Source: Tigriopus japonicus | Taxonomy: Eukaryota; Arthropoda; Copepoda; Harpacticoida; Harpacticidae | Direction: 5' to 3' | DNA: 64,000 nucleotides | Assembly: GCA_010645155.1 (NCBI GenBank) | Contig: CM021323.1 | Span: 3,579,922-3,643,921 of the forward strand | Position numbers and translations under genes: made by a program | Shown here: positions 1 to 11,700 of the stretch, piece by piece | Numbering within the stretch: position 1 is the stretch's first letter | Layout of the letters: each line of letters begins with the position of its first letter | Notes under the pieces: generated by a model | What the model was told of the DNA's origin: nothing | Database searches by the model: none | What the model saw: the letters and a program-made list of their open reading frames with translations, nothing else

Positions 1-710
1 TGGAGCTTTACAATACAAATCAGTGCTTATAACATCACTTACACTTGTACTTACCCAAAAAAAGTGGCCTTTTGTTGAGAATTTTCTCGTGCAAGAACGA
101 GCAAATAAAGTGTGCATATTTTTCCAAAATCTTAACCAAAGGTTTTCAAACTTGCAATTCGTCATTTTTCATGGCATCTAATTCGCAAGGGCGGTCTGTA
201 AATTGCGAAAACCCTTAAACTGCCCAAATTCTCACGAGCCACCCACTGTTGCCAAACAAGCCTTTTCTCTTCTTTCATCCCCCCGCGATAAGATTTTTGA
301 AGAGATCACTCAAACCTCCCCCTGCATCCCTCATTGGATGAAAATTTCCTTCTCGTCCATTCCGAAGAGGCTCGTCAAACTGATTGAGTTGCATGCCTGT
401 GTTGAGGCTGCAGTTGGTAGATTGAAGGCTGTTGTGAAGACCAAAGGTGGCCATGATGAAATCAAACTTTTGTTTGCCAACGTAAGGCATTTGGGATTGT
501 AGTTATGTGACAACGCCATTGATTGAATGAATGAATTTAAGTGGTATACCTTGTAGAATCATAGGTGACATTACATTCGAGGGAAAGTTTGTTTCTTCAC
601 CTTAAATGGGAAGAAATGATTACTTTGTAGCAATGCCCACCTCAACTCGCAACGGAACTTTGTTTTTTGTTCACGCAACCTTGAATTATTTTTTGTGTCA
701 TTTATAAGTG

Positions 711-994
711 AGACATTTTCGTTAACCGGAATAAGGATAATCAATCAAGAAAGTAGTTCCATTTCTTGAAACGAGGCATGATATCTATGAAAATTGTAAG
801 AGCAAAGCTGCGTTTGACAGCAAAATCCTTCGAAATTCAGATGAATGTCTTCCCAATCTAGGAGTTTATTCGAGATAACCAACAAATACCCGCAAAAAAA
901 CTTGGAATTCAAATGGTCATTTTGACTAAAGTAACGACAAGGAGGGCAGAAACAACTTTTTGGATCCTATTGACGCCCCTGGATCACGGTCATA
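711..994 (+). repeat. Direct repeat, copy A
   Basis: This stretch and 1256-1551 can be read side by side for almost their whole length. Both contain the blocks CAATCAAGAAAGTAGTTCCA, GATATCTATGAAAATT, AATGTCTTCCCAATCTAGGA and GATCCTATTGACGCCCCT, and both end in GATCACGGTCATA. They differ by scattered substitutions and small indels. The period is about 547 bp. I see no coding potential. It may be a duplicated intergenic segment or two copies of a non-autonomous element. Confidence 0.85.
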
Positions 995-1255
995 CAAGAC
1001 ATGGTCAATTTGTCTACAATAAAATGGGGTGCTTACGAAAAACCCTATGATAAACAAAAACATCATACATTTTGGAGCCATGCTTTTGATTGAAAATTAC
1101 TCCGATCAGATTCGATATGAACAAAGAAACAACTGGAGCAAATTTCACGGAACAATTATTGAATTATTTTGACAAACCTATTGTGAGTTGGCCAATCACT
1201 GCAATAGGGAAACAAGGGATTCTCCCTGTCCACTTATCCCTTTTCATATTTTCGT

Positions 1256-1551
1256 CCCACAATTTTCGTCATCCGGAATAAGGACAATCAATCAAGAAAG
1301 TAGTTCCATGTTTTGCAACGAGGCAAGATATCTATGAAAATTCTAACAACAAAGCTGCGTTTTACAGCAGAATCCTACGAAATTCAGTTGAATGTCTTCC
1401 CAATCTAGGAGTTTATTCGAGATAACCAAAAAATAACAACGGCAAAATCAGAATTTAAATGGTCATTTAGTCAAAATTATGACTTCATAAGCGACAAGAA
1501 GGACGTGGACAATTCTTTGGATCCTATTGACGCCCCTAGATCACGGTCATA
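1256..1551 (+). repeat. Direct repeat, copy B
   Basis: This is the second copy of the sequence at 711-994, in the same orientation and slightly longer because of a small insertion near 1440-1480. Just upstream, 1150-1217 is also similar to 1999-2068: both contain GCAATAGGGAAACAAGG after a related AT-rich lead-in. The repeat family therefore extends, more degenerate, to about 2070. Confidence 0.85.
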
Positions 1552-2159
1552 AAAAGTACGGTTGTTCAGGTTGTCGCAAAGGGTGCCTGGCAGCATCGAG
1601 CTTTTAAGAAGAAGAAGACTTTCATCAACATTACAGAAACCGTTGCATAAACGGTATCTAATCTCAATCCTTAAACATACGAGTCAACTTCATCGGACAA
1701 CTAAAGTGAGCAGGATAGGATTCCCGTGTCAAAAAATTTCAAGAGGGGCAAGAAATGATATTTTCTTTTAGAAAACTTCACATGCTCCATTTTTTTGTGT
1801 TTTCGCGTTCTTGTCAACATCAGTAAATAAAACTCTTTTCAATCATGTTGTTAGCTAGTATTTTGGTCGAAAAATTGGTTGTTGATGATAATTGTAGGAT
1901 GGAATATCGTGGCTTTAAATTGGAGGTGTCAAAACTTGTTTTCACACATCCCGAAAGGCAGGTGAAGTGTTCAGCGCTAGATCCCTTCTACAAAATTCGA
2001 ACGGAAAATTGCAGAATTCTTTTAACAAACCATTTTCAGTTAGCCAATCAAAGCAATAGGGAAACAAGGCTCAACGAATCAGGTTCGATAAGAACAAGCA
2101 TTTGCTTGTTCTTTTCGCAGGGGGATAAATGTACAAATTCTGGAACGCTCGCCGGCATT

Positions 2160-2378
2160 GGAGGGCACGAAAATAGCAAAGGGAAAAGCGGATAGGGACA
2201 AGCAACAAAACGGAGAAACGGGAAAAAGCACAAAAATATCAGCTGATAAGAAGTCAAGCTGATAAACGGACCAATTCTCGACCCCTTCACCGCATGGAAG
2301 GGCACGAAAATAGCAAAAGAAAAGCGGATAGAGACAAGCGGCTTGAATGAGAAGCGTATAATGGCACGAAAATAGCTG
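2160..2378 (+). repeat. Short dispersed repeat, 2-3 units
   Basis: A 44 bp unit with core GGGCACGAAAATAGCAAA, followed by AAAAGCGGATAG and GACAAGC, occurs at 2160-2203 and again at 2297-2340. A truncated third copy, GGCACGAAAATAGC, lies near 2363-2376. The spacing between the first two is about 137 bp. No function is evident. Confidence 0.7.
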
Positions 2379-4881
2379 CTAAAGTCTACAGTATGCAGAT
2401 GACCTGATTGTCTGGGCTCATTCTGCGGAAAATTTGCAATGTGCCATCTATCCTCTCCACAATTGTCCATGAAACCAAGACCAAAATTTCGGCTGAGTGC
2501 CCTTTTGGTCCATCACTTATCTATCTTATCGTCTATTTACCATTTGACTTGTCACTTTTTCCATACAGATGAACGTATAATTATATTTCCATTAATTCAT
2601 TTTATAGACCATGACATGACCAAGGGTTTCAATAAAGATTCAATTTAATTATCATGGTCACGATGAAATTCTACAACATACAGGGTGTGGAAGCAAAAAA
2701 AAACCCCGAAAAATCCTTGCCTTTGCCTCACCTTCACACGTGTCTGTTGCCATGAATAATTAGTAAACAGTATCCTCTTGTTTTTGGTTAGAAGGTTGCC
2801 CATGAAAATCTTGTTGCTGCTGCCACTCCCAGGCTTTGTCTTCAAGCTGTCCATGGACTCAGGCTTCTTCTTGGTGTCGTAAACCAAGGTAATATGAGAG
2901 ATGGTCATGATCTCCAGGAATCCACAAAAGTGCGTGGAGTAAAACTGATACTCGACCTTTTTGCCGTCATTTTAAAAACAAAAGAAAGGTCTCACTTTAG
3001 TTGTAGTTTTTTTTGAAAGCTAAACCTTGACTCTTTTAGGTACAAGGAAAAAAAATCTTGATGTTTTGAAAAATACATGAGATCTTAGCCTTCAAAGTCA
3101 ATTCCGTTTTTTGCTTTGAAACACTGTAGAAACGATCAGAAAATTGTTGGCCAATTATTTTATTATTATTTAAAATTGTTCATTATTATTTGATGTTTTA
3201 CACGAAAATTGAAATAAACAATTACAAAACTAGATTTATTTTGACTCTATCAAATGCTGTACATGAAAGAGGATAAAACTCTCTTTCAATGTGTGTTTAT
3301 TGCTTCCCACTCAGAACACATAGAGCATATGATAGAGCACAGGTCATGGATAAAAAATAGAATGACACAAGAAGTAAAATTATAAAAATAGGCAAAAACG
3401 CTCAGAACAGAGCTAATGATGAATTGACATTTCAAGATGGGATGAAGTTGCACAAATGAAGATCTAATCCTTTTCTACACATCGAGAGAGAGATAGTAAT
3501 GATCTTACGTGTGTGTTCAGTTAAAAAAAAGTAGAATGCAAGATTTTATATAAACTGAAACAAAATTGCAGAACAGTAATTTACTCTTTTATGTACCCTC
3601 ATTTAAATAAGATGGTAGAGCTATGACGATCCATAACCTTCTTGTTACTTTCTCTAGTATCTAAGCATCATTTTTTCTTGAATCCTTCAAGCTTATTTTC
3701 CTTTTTAACTAATTTGCAAATGCAAGCAGATTTCGATTTTAAGTGAAATATGCTGTTACAAAAGTGACCTGAAATTGAAAGTTACAATTCATTTGATGCG
3801 GAAATTGATAAAATGTGTGGCTTAACGAGAAACGTTCATATTACACTCCGGATATTCTTTAGCAACCTTCTAAACGTCACTTTTAAGTGTGGCTTATGGA
3901 AAAATTTCAAAAATTGGATGGGGATCAATTCAAATGGGCCATTTGCATTACTTTGCATACAAGAAGTGATTAAGATTCCAAATTACATTTCAAATAGCAA
4001 TAGATCAATAAAAAAATACTAGAATGCATTAGTTTAGAAAATTATGGAAGAGCTCATTTTGGGCACTTTTCCTTCTCTTTTGAAGTTGTTCTTCGACATG
4101 AAATGTTTGATGCCGGCTAGATTCCGACTTCCAGAAGGCTTGAAACAAGCCTGGCATCTATCGACCTCAAGCCTCTAAAAGCTCGGCTCGTCCCATCAGT
4201 ACCTGAGAAGAAATGGAACAAAAAAGGTTAATAAATGTGCTGTTTGAGCTATTGTTGTGATGACTTTTGGGCTTATTTGGATTTTCTTGCTTTTTTCTTG
4301 TTTTCTCGAGAAAAAAAAACATTTCTTTTCTTGTTTCTTCTTTTTTGAAATTTCTCGAGAAATTTCCCAACTCTACACAAGTTGATTTTGTGTATTTTGT
4401 TTTGAATTACGGGAGCGCTTTCGGTCCATCACTAGCGTAAATCATTACGCTTATTTTTATTCTAGTGGGGCCGCTGAAATCAATTTCCTCCCGTTTCATT
4501 TATCCTTTGGCGCCGACCAATCTGTTGAGCAACCCTGAACTCCCAAAGAGAGGACCGGAGAACGGAGAGGAACGACTCAAAACAAAACAAAGCGCTTTGT
4601 CCACAACAACAAGGAAATCATGGGCGCACGATTTTAGGTAGTTCTCTTGGGAAAGTTGGAACCTCTATGTCCGTGCGTCACCCTCTCCAACGGGATGGCA
4701 GAAAAATATACACTGAGGACAAGACTGGATGGACACCACAAACTTCGTCGTTGATTAATAACCTGCTCAGTGCTCATGAATTGAGCACTAGGAGACCTAC
4801 TTTCGACAGATTCCATCATTCTAGCCTTCCTTATCTCCTCACACGATTGCTGTTCAATCAATCGATTGCCTCATGTATCAA

Positions 4882-5181
4882 CTAGTGATGTGACTTGGTG
4901 TATTGGGCAAGATTTTTTGCGCGAGGTCGTAAGGTAGTGTCGCCAATTGACCTTTGTGAAATCGTATTCCTCTTTGCTTACCAATCTTCAAAAACCTGTT
5001 TTTTCATTAAGGAGAACGGAACGGCGTCCCTAACTTTTGTGACTTCTGAACAGGGTTGCAAATGACACTCAAATTTGTTTTTGCTGATATAGCTGAGCAC
5101 AACACGAAATCTCCATTAGGTGACCCTACCTTGCGACCTCGCGCAAAAAAGCTTGCCCAACACACCAAGTCACATCACTAG
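4882..5181. mobile_element. 300 bp inverted-repeat element (MITE-like)
   Basis: The ends are inverted repeats of about 70 bp: CTAGTGATGTGACTTGGTGT at the left and its near-perfect complement ending GTGACATCACTAG-type at the right (5118-5181). Both arms contain TTGGGCAAG, then TTTTTTGCGCGAGGTCG. The hexamer TATCAA directly flanks both sides (4876-4881 and 5182-5187), so it is a candidate target duplication, although a shorter TA or CTAG duplication cannot be excluded. The interior has no open frame of note. It is a non-autonomous DNA transposon of unknown superfamily, inserted just upstream of the rhomboid gene. Confidence 0.8.
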
Positions 5182-5187
5182 TATCAA

Positions 5188-5348
5188 CAGTCTTTCTGAT
5201 TAGGGTGTTGTCATCTTTTGACTTGGGCCTTATTACTGGAAATGAGGCTCTCCCAACAATTTTGTGCCTGCTAATAAGAAATCGAATCCCAAAAAGTGCC
5301 CCCCGAACCCCAAACTTGAAGGAAAAGTGAGGAAATATATTCACCATC
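5188..5348 (+). promoter_or_regulatory. Proximal upstream region of the rhomboid gene
   Basis: Only 161 bp separate the flanking duplication of the MITE-like element from the rhomboid ATG, so the 5' UTR and core promoter must lie here, within the element, or upstream through a non-coding exon. I see no clear TATA box. The call is positional. Confidence 0.25.
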
Positions 5349-6895
5349 ATGACGAAAAACGCGTCCGATGACGAGAGCCACCCGACGTGCTCCACGGATT
5401 TGGAACATTTGCATCGTACGTGTTTCCCCCTGATCCAACGATCCCTGTCCTTACAGGGTCCCGGGGATCAAGTCGACTCTGGCACGCCTTTAACTCCCTT
5501 GAGAGAGGACTCGACCATCCCGGGGTATGACCAGGTCGACGCTAAAGGCACTTTTAAGCTTCACGATATTGAAAAAGAGCTCAAAGAAAATGTAGGACGC
5601 CAACATTTGGAAAACGAGTTAGGCAGGTTTGAATCTTGGGTTCGGGTTATGGCGAGCTCCGCTTAATCTTTGGTGTTGTTGTCTTGATTGGCAGGTCTTT
5701 CTTGGACCAAAATTCGGGAAATCCTCAAGCGGGCTGACAAGAATGGCGATGGAAAGGCCGAATACCGAGACTTTCTTTTGGCCCTTCAGCATTACCGAAT
5801 AGACAGTGAGCAATGTGGGCCGTTGAAGAAGGTTGTCCGGGCCTTTGCTTACGTTGAGGAGTTCAAGACGTTTCCTCCGCCCTTGTTTATCGTAATCGTG
5901 ACTTTGATGGAATTGGGCGTGCTTATTTACCATGCCGTTCACTTACCTCAGGCTCATGGCCTGCCTATGACTTGGGAAGGACCTGTACCTTATTGCTCAG
6001 TTCTAATTTACAACCCGTTCCGTCGTTGGGAAGCATGGAGGTTCCTAACTTATATGTAAGAAGTGAGTTGATTGATAATTGACTAGGGATTAAAGTTTCC
6101 AATGGCTCATTTTCAGGTTCGTTCACATAGGTTTTGGCCATTTCGTGTTTAATATTATCATGCAAGTCATTGTGGGGATCCCACTGGAAATGCAACAAGA
6201 AGGCTGGATGGGTTCCTTGAGGGTGGCCATGGTTTACTTGTGCGGTGTAGTGGCTGGCTCCTTAGGTAAGACCATCAGATTTTATATTCAACGTCCTCTT
6301 TTGACGATCATTTTTTTCAATTTAGGGACTTCTTTGACAGATGCCTATACATACATGGCAGGTGCATCCGGGGGTGTTTACGCTTTAATTGCGGCTCATT
6401 TGTCTACGTTGGTTATAAATTGGAGGGAGGACAATTCCATTCGCATCAAGAAGGTCATCCATCAACCTCTGACTCGCATCGTCAGATTATTATTTATCGT
6501 TTTGCTTACCGGTAAAGCTTGTCGTTGAACTTCCAATTGGTTCGGTATCTTGCATTTTACTAATGATATCAATGTACTTTCAAATAGTTCACGACTTGGG
6601 TTTGGCCATTTATGTCAGATACTACGCCAAAGAAGAGAACCGCACAGGATTTGTTGGTCATTTGTGCGGGGCTATAGCCGGATTTCTCGTCGGAACTTTC
6701 GTGTTAGACAATCGACGGGTCCAAAGATGGGAAGTGTTGTGGCAACGCATTGCTTTGGGCATTTTTTTAACCCTCATTGCGGCCGCCATCCTGTGGAATG
6801 GAGTGGGTAACTTGTGCACCAACAACTCGTTTTTCCCTCCTTCAGATTTCCAGGCGTTGGGCGACGACAGTGGAAATTGCGATTTCTATTTGTAA
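5349..6895 (+). CDS. rho-4: EF-hand rhomboid intramembrane serine protease
   Basis: The reading is join(5349..5622, 5695..6055, 6117..6265, 6326..6511, 6598-10..6895), with the last exon starting at 6588, giving 425 residues. The EF-hand-like loop is at residues 106-117 (D-K-N-G-D-G-K-A-E-Y-R-D). The first membrane segment is about 154-173. The luminal H-I-G-F-G-H-F-V-F-N motif has His215, His220 and Asn224. The catalytic Ser276 sits in G-A-S-G-G, and the catalytic His348 in G-H-L-C-G-A-I-A-G. These are the serine-histidine dyad and the HxxxN oxyanion motif of active rhomboids, which cut membrane-anchored substrates such as EGF-family ligands. An EF-hand N-terminus plus a rhomboid core matches Drosophila rho-4 and vertebrate RHBDL1/RHBDL3 (about 400 residues); the symbol is by domain architecture, not by a tree. 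All introns are 60-86 bp. Intron 1 only keeps frame with a GC donor at 5623. The 4-exon core is secure; the extreme N-terminus is less so. Confidence 0.93.
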
Positions 6896-7860
6896 ACGCA
6901 TTTTTACAAAGTAGTATGGAAAGAAATATATTTTGATTCTTGTAAACCACAGATGGCGTTTCGATCTTGCAAGCAAAGCGGTACAAAGGTTGCCCTGGTG
7001 GATGGTTAGCGAATTAGAGAAAATAATGCTCGTTTTACAATATCGCGCTCTGCTAAGAACCGATTGTTAATATATTATAGTTTAATTGAGCTTCCAAATT
7101 GAGGCAAAGCAATGTTCCTAACAACCATTGCCTACATGAAGATTAAAATTTTTCATTGGGTTGGCGGCAAATTTACTGAACCTCCTCCCAACTTCGATAC
7201 TATGTGTGGCAAAAATAGTGACGAACCGGGCTAAATTTTTTCACAGCCCCTGTTTCAATCACAGACCATAAAATTATATGATCTGTGGTTTCAATACTTT
7301 GAAAGGCCGGTCAGCTCGATTGGCCCACACAAGTCGCTTAGTGATGTCTCGTCTCGAATGAAATTATGAACCACCGTGTGGACCATGCCGTTGGCCGAAC
7401 ACGGCCGAACAGAACAGGCTGCAAGAGGAATGCCAATCGGGCTGAGCGGCGTCATCGGCGTCGGCCTAAAGTCCGCCCTGATTTGGTCGATTTGTGGACC
7501 CAGCTCGGCTCAAACAGACATCACAAACATTAGGATTTGGCCCTTTTTAGCCCGATCCGTAGCGTGTCACTGAATCCCTCGACCCCGACGGCCAGCGAAG
7601 CCAGCGTGCCCAAATCCTAAGAAACAAGACGGACCCTTATGCGTTCGGGCACCTCAAAAAAAGGAAAATAATATGATTTAACTTATTTTCAGTTGACCCG
7701 ACTATTGTTCTTATAATCGGGGGCTGAATCAAGACTTTGCGGTACGAATGCGGACGAATTCCCTTTGAAAGCCATATGAAAGCTAGATTTCCCCCGAGTG
7801 ATCTCACTTTGATCTTTGAAGTCAAAACACAGAGCAGTAATAGTCGCTGAAAATCAAACG
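6896..7860. other. Intergenic, rhomboid 3' flank
   Basis: This is the 3' side of the rhomboid gene and unique sequence before the Nipped-B upstream region. I see no canonical AATAAA close to the rhomboid stop. The part around 7370-7620 is GC-richer, with the short repeated word CGGCCGAACA, but it contains no convincing gene. Confidence 0.5.
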
Positions 7861-8745
7861 GTAATCAAACTCATCAGCACTGGCTCTTGAAATGGGGTTT
7901 TGAGCCTCGATTTTGCGGTTCCGTTTGGTTTTCAATAATTCTATCAGTCACAATGATCCAATTTTCCGCCCGCTCGCCCGCCCGCCAAGCAGTCATCGTC
8001 GTCGTCTTAGTGTTCGTCACCTTGGGCATCTTTCTCCTTTTTTCCCCGCTAACTGCGAGCGATGCTTGACTCGCAGGATGGAAGAAAACGTCGCCGCCGC
8101 CGTTCCATCTCTCTCTCTCTCTCTCTGATGATTGTGCTTGTTTCTTCCGTCTTTTCTCCTGGTTTGCGCCGTGCTGCGCTGCTCTGATTGAGTGAGTGAG
8201 AGAGAGAAAGAGAGAGAGACAGAGACGGACGGACGGAACCCAATCCCCACAGAGAAACGCCAAACGAGCTACGGGCAGCCAGCCAGCTAGCTACCCACGT
8301 ACGATGCGGACGAAAACGACGACGACGCCTCCTACTCCGGCCTGCGGGCTCAGCCAGACTTCGTGATCGCGGATATCCACTCCCCACCCAGGCCAAGCTT
8401 GCCAGACCCCCAGAACAATCAATCCCGAGTGAGCCGCCCGCCACTCACCCACCCTCTCACATCGTCGAGGTCTGTCAGTTGATCGAACAGTCTCCGCCGC
8501 GCGCCGCGGAACATCCACCCGTGGGCGGGCCATCCATCGCCGATTAGGCGTGACGACGGAAGATTGCGATTGACTGGCGGCGTTCCTGGGAATTGAAACC
8601 CGTCTCGACGACTGCGCCTCAAATCCATGGGGCCAGGCAGAGGCTTTGATTCGCGGGTTTGAAAGCGCGCTTGGGCGTCACGCCTCTTCTGCGACTGGAA
8701 ACCGCCCGGCTGGACCCGTCCGGCCCCGATTTTTTGCGTCCCACG
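7861..8745 (+). promoter_or_regulatory. GC-rich upstream region and 5' UTR of Nipped-B
   Basis: GC and CpG content rise sharply compared with the flanks. There is a (TC)n tract near 8107-8127 and a GA-rich tract near 8196-8222. The region runs directly into the first coding exon at 8746. Arthropod promoters often carry such GA/CT tracts, so this is the most likely promoter plus 5' UTR. The open frames on either strand are compositional and have no recognisable domain. Confidence 0.45.
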
Positions 8746-11700
8746 ATGGATCCACAACAAAGTAAGACCCGGATGGATAGGGGGTAGTGCGCCCGAACCC
8801 GTGTCAGCGTCAACCTAGAAGGGCGATGTTCACGGATGATCATGATCAGCGTGTTAGATCGATTAAGGATTGAGAGTCACGAGCCAGGAACCGTAGACGA
8901 AATGGGCGGGGGGGGAGAGGCAGTTGTCGTTTTGAGCCGGTCTCTCGGTGACCGACCCGAAATCTTAAGGCGATGTATAAAGTGTCGGTTGGCAAAAGGC
9001 CGCGAAAGTCTCGTCCTTAGTACAGGACTGAAATCTGTACTGTCAGCCGATGGAATAGCCGACAAGTTTGTGATCTAAAGTCAAGTAAATTATCATCCTA
9101 AAACTGTCCCTTTCGTTTCAGACGGTCATTACGGATCGGTGGGTGGGGTGGGCGGTGGTGGACCGGCCGTGAATGGCGAAATGCCGAGCGTTCCCATCAC
9201 CACCCTTTCGGGCATCGCCAGCCTCACTGATCGTAAGTGTTCTTTGCCATAGATTGGTATAATCAATAACGTGTTCAATGGATGATCACATTGTAGTGTT
9301 ACCCGAGCTTCCCGTGCCCGGTCCGGCTCCACATGGGAACCCGAATCCGGGGTCCAAGCTTCTGTACCACGGGAGCTTGGTAGAAGAAGCCAATCAGCTT
9401 TTATCGCACGCCAATCCGGCCTTGGTCGAACAACTCGAGAGGGTTTTGTCGCGGACCTCCGTAGACTACATTGAGCTCAGCGATCCCCATGCTTTGCCCG
9501 TCGCTCTGCCGGCCAATCGCCTCGTGGCCTCCCTTTGCCAAACCAATCCGGGCGTGTTTGGCGCCATTCCGAATGCGACTCCGGGTGTGGGTTCCCTAGC
9601 TCCCGGCTGGGCAGCTTCTCCCGCGGGAACCGGTGCTAATTTCCACAATCGCTTCCACGGCGATGCCACCGCATTTCCCCTGGGCTCTAATTTCCCCACC
9701 CAAAGCGGCTCCGCTTCCAACAACGGGGCTCAACTCAACAATTTCGAGGGTGTCAATCAAGTACGTCTGAGATCTCACGCTCGAGTCACATTTATTCCCA
9801 TTCTTACGCCTCGATAATTTTATTTTCAGACTTTCCCAGCTGCTAGTGGCTATGAAGATGAGAGTAAATTTCTGCCCGGCTCTCAGTTTCCTGCGGGAAT
9901 GGAATCGGATTCTGGGAGCGGAACAGTACCTGTGTTTCCGCATACAGCTAACAACGTTGTCACGAACAACACATCCGGCTCAGAAGTGTTACCCAATCTC
10001 GATAACGGGACTCAAATTAAGACCGAGGTCAAGCCAGTGATTGTGCCGATCATGAAAGACGAGTCGAAATCGAATCTCAACAGCGTGAAACAGCCTATGA
10101 TCAAGTTGAACATGTTAAACGCCGAAGCGGCCGAGCTCATGGCCAAGAGTGTAAAGGACTATAACAAACTAAACTCTGACCAAGTGAAAATGGAGGAGCA
10201 AGGTGTTTACGATAGCTTTACACCTCGGTCTCAACGATCAAAACATGCCAAAGTGGTGGACATGGGTTCGAGTGACTCGGAAGAAGATGAATCCATCGAG
10301 ACCGGGGATAAGAAACCCAAGAACAAGTTCTTCAAAGCCACCGAGAAGGAAAGGGATGATGAAAAGAAACGTCTCCGTGAATTCAGGAAGCGAAAAGTGG
10401 TCGATGACGACTTTCAACCTTCCGGTGGCGAGGAGCAATTCGGCAAGAGGAGACGCAAAGAGGCCACGCCTCCACCAGCCTCCCCGGAATCGTTTGTGCC
10501 CAAGAAAGTGACCCGAACCTTGGAGAGAAAGCTTATTCCCATCATTCCCAAGATCAATGCCGACGATTTAATGGAAGACTCGAACACGTTTCTACGATTT
10601 AATAAAACTGTAGAGCTCATCTTTGACAACATGGAGGATGTTAACATGAAAGACTTGGAAGCACTAGACGATGATGCGGATATCCCTCAAGAGATCCTAA
10701 TCCCAAAATATCAGCTGGCCGATCTAGCGGCTGAGACGGCCAAGTTAAAGTCTCTAGGGGTCATGGAATCCGTGTCACATGACCGTTTGGTCAAACTGCT
10801 CAATATCTTAGAATTGAACATCCGAGACGGAGCTCGAGTCACCCCGATCGGCGGCTACGATGACGACGAAGACAACGACGATCGGCTTTACATGGAATTG
10901 GCCATGGAGCGTGTGATGCGAGCTGCCGATGCTTCCTTGGCTGTCATGCACATCCTCACTTCCAAGAAAATGTCCAAACGGGTTTACATTGACGACGTGA
11001 TCGACCGCGTAGCCTTGTTCCTTCGCTATCAACTTGCCAACACCATCTACCCGTCTTACGATCCAGTGTACAAAGAAATTTCCAAGAGCAAGACTGGCTA
11101 CGTGGGATCCATGAAAAAGAAACGAACCTACGCCACCAACGTCAAGGACAAGAGCATCTTGGCCTTGTACAACAAAACTCATGAGCTCACTTCCATGTTA
11201 GCCGAACTCATTCGTATGCAATTGCTCACCGACACCACCATTCTTCACATCTCTACTATGGGCGTGGCACCCTTCTTTGTGGAGTCCATTCCCGAGCTAC
11301 AATTGGCCGCTTTGAAATTGGTCACCAACCTGTTCAGTCGATACGAGAAGCATCGAAAGCTCTTGTTGGACGATATCCTTGCGTCGATTGCTCGCCTTCC
11401 TAGTTCCAAGCGATCCCTGAGATCCTATCGTCTCGGCCCTACCACTTATATTCAAATGTTGACTGCTCTCGTGCTCCAATTGATTCAATGTGTTGTATGC
11501 TTACCAAGGAAACTGGCCTTGAAGAACGCCAATGAATTGAAGAACAAGGCCAAGGATGAAGACATCATGGAGTCTGATGCTCAACCTGTTGTTGATCGTG
11601 ATGTGTTGATCAATAACAAATACGAGATGGCCATGGCCACAGCCCACCAATTTCTCACGGTGTTCTTAAAAAAGTGCGGTTCGAAAAACGAGGACATTGA

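Larger units (their letters stand above)
1..4875. other. Intergenic, no supportable gene
   Basis: The open frames here are short, overlap on both strands and lack recognisable domains, so I call none of them. Apart from the repeats listed separately (711-994, 1256-1551, 2160-2378) I see AT-rich unique sequence. About 3000-4020 is particularly AT-rich. Confidence 0.6.

Noticed and set aside
203..502. Plus-strand 99-residue frame at the window start
   Set aside because: It has no domain, overlaps two minus-strand frames, and has no neighbouring exon in phase.
8049..8533. Minus-strand Arg/Ser-rich frames over the Nipped-B upstream region
   Set aside because: They are GC-rich and simple-repeat artefacts opposite the probable 5' UTR.
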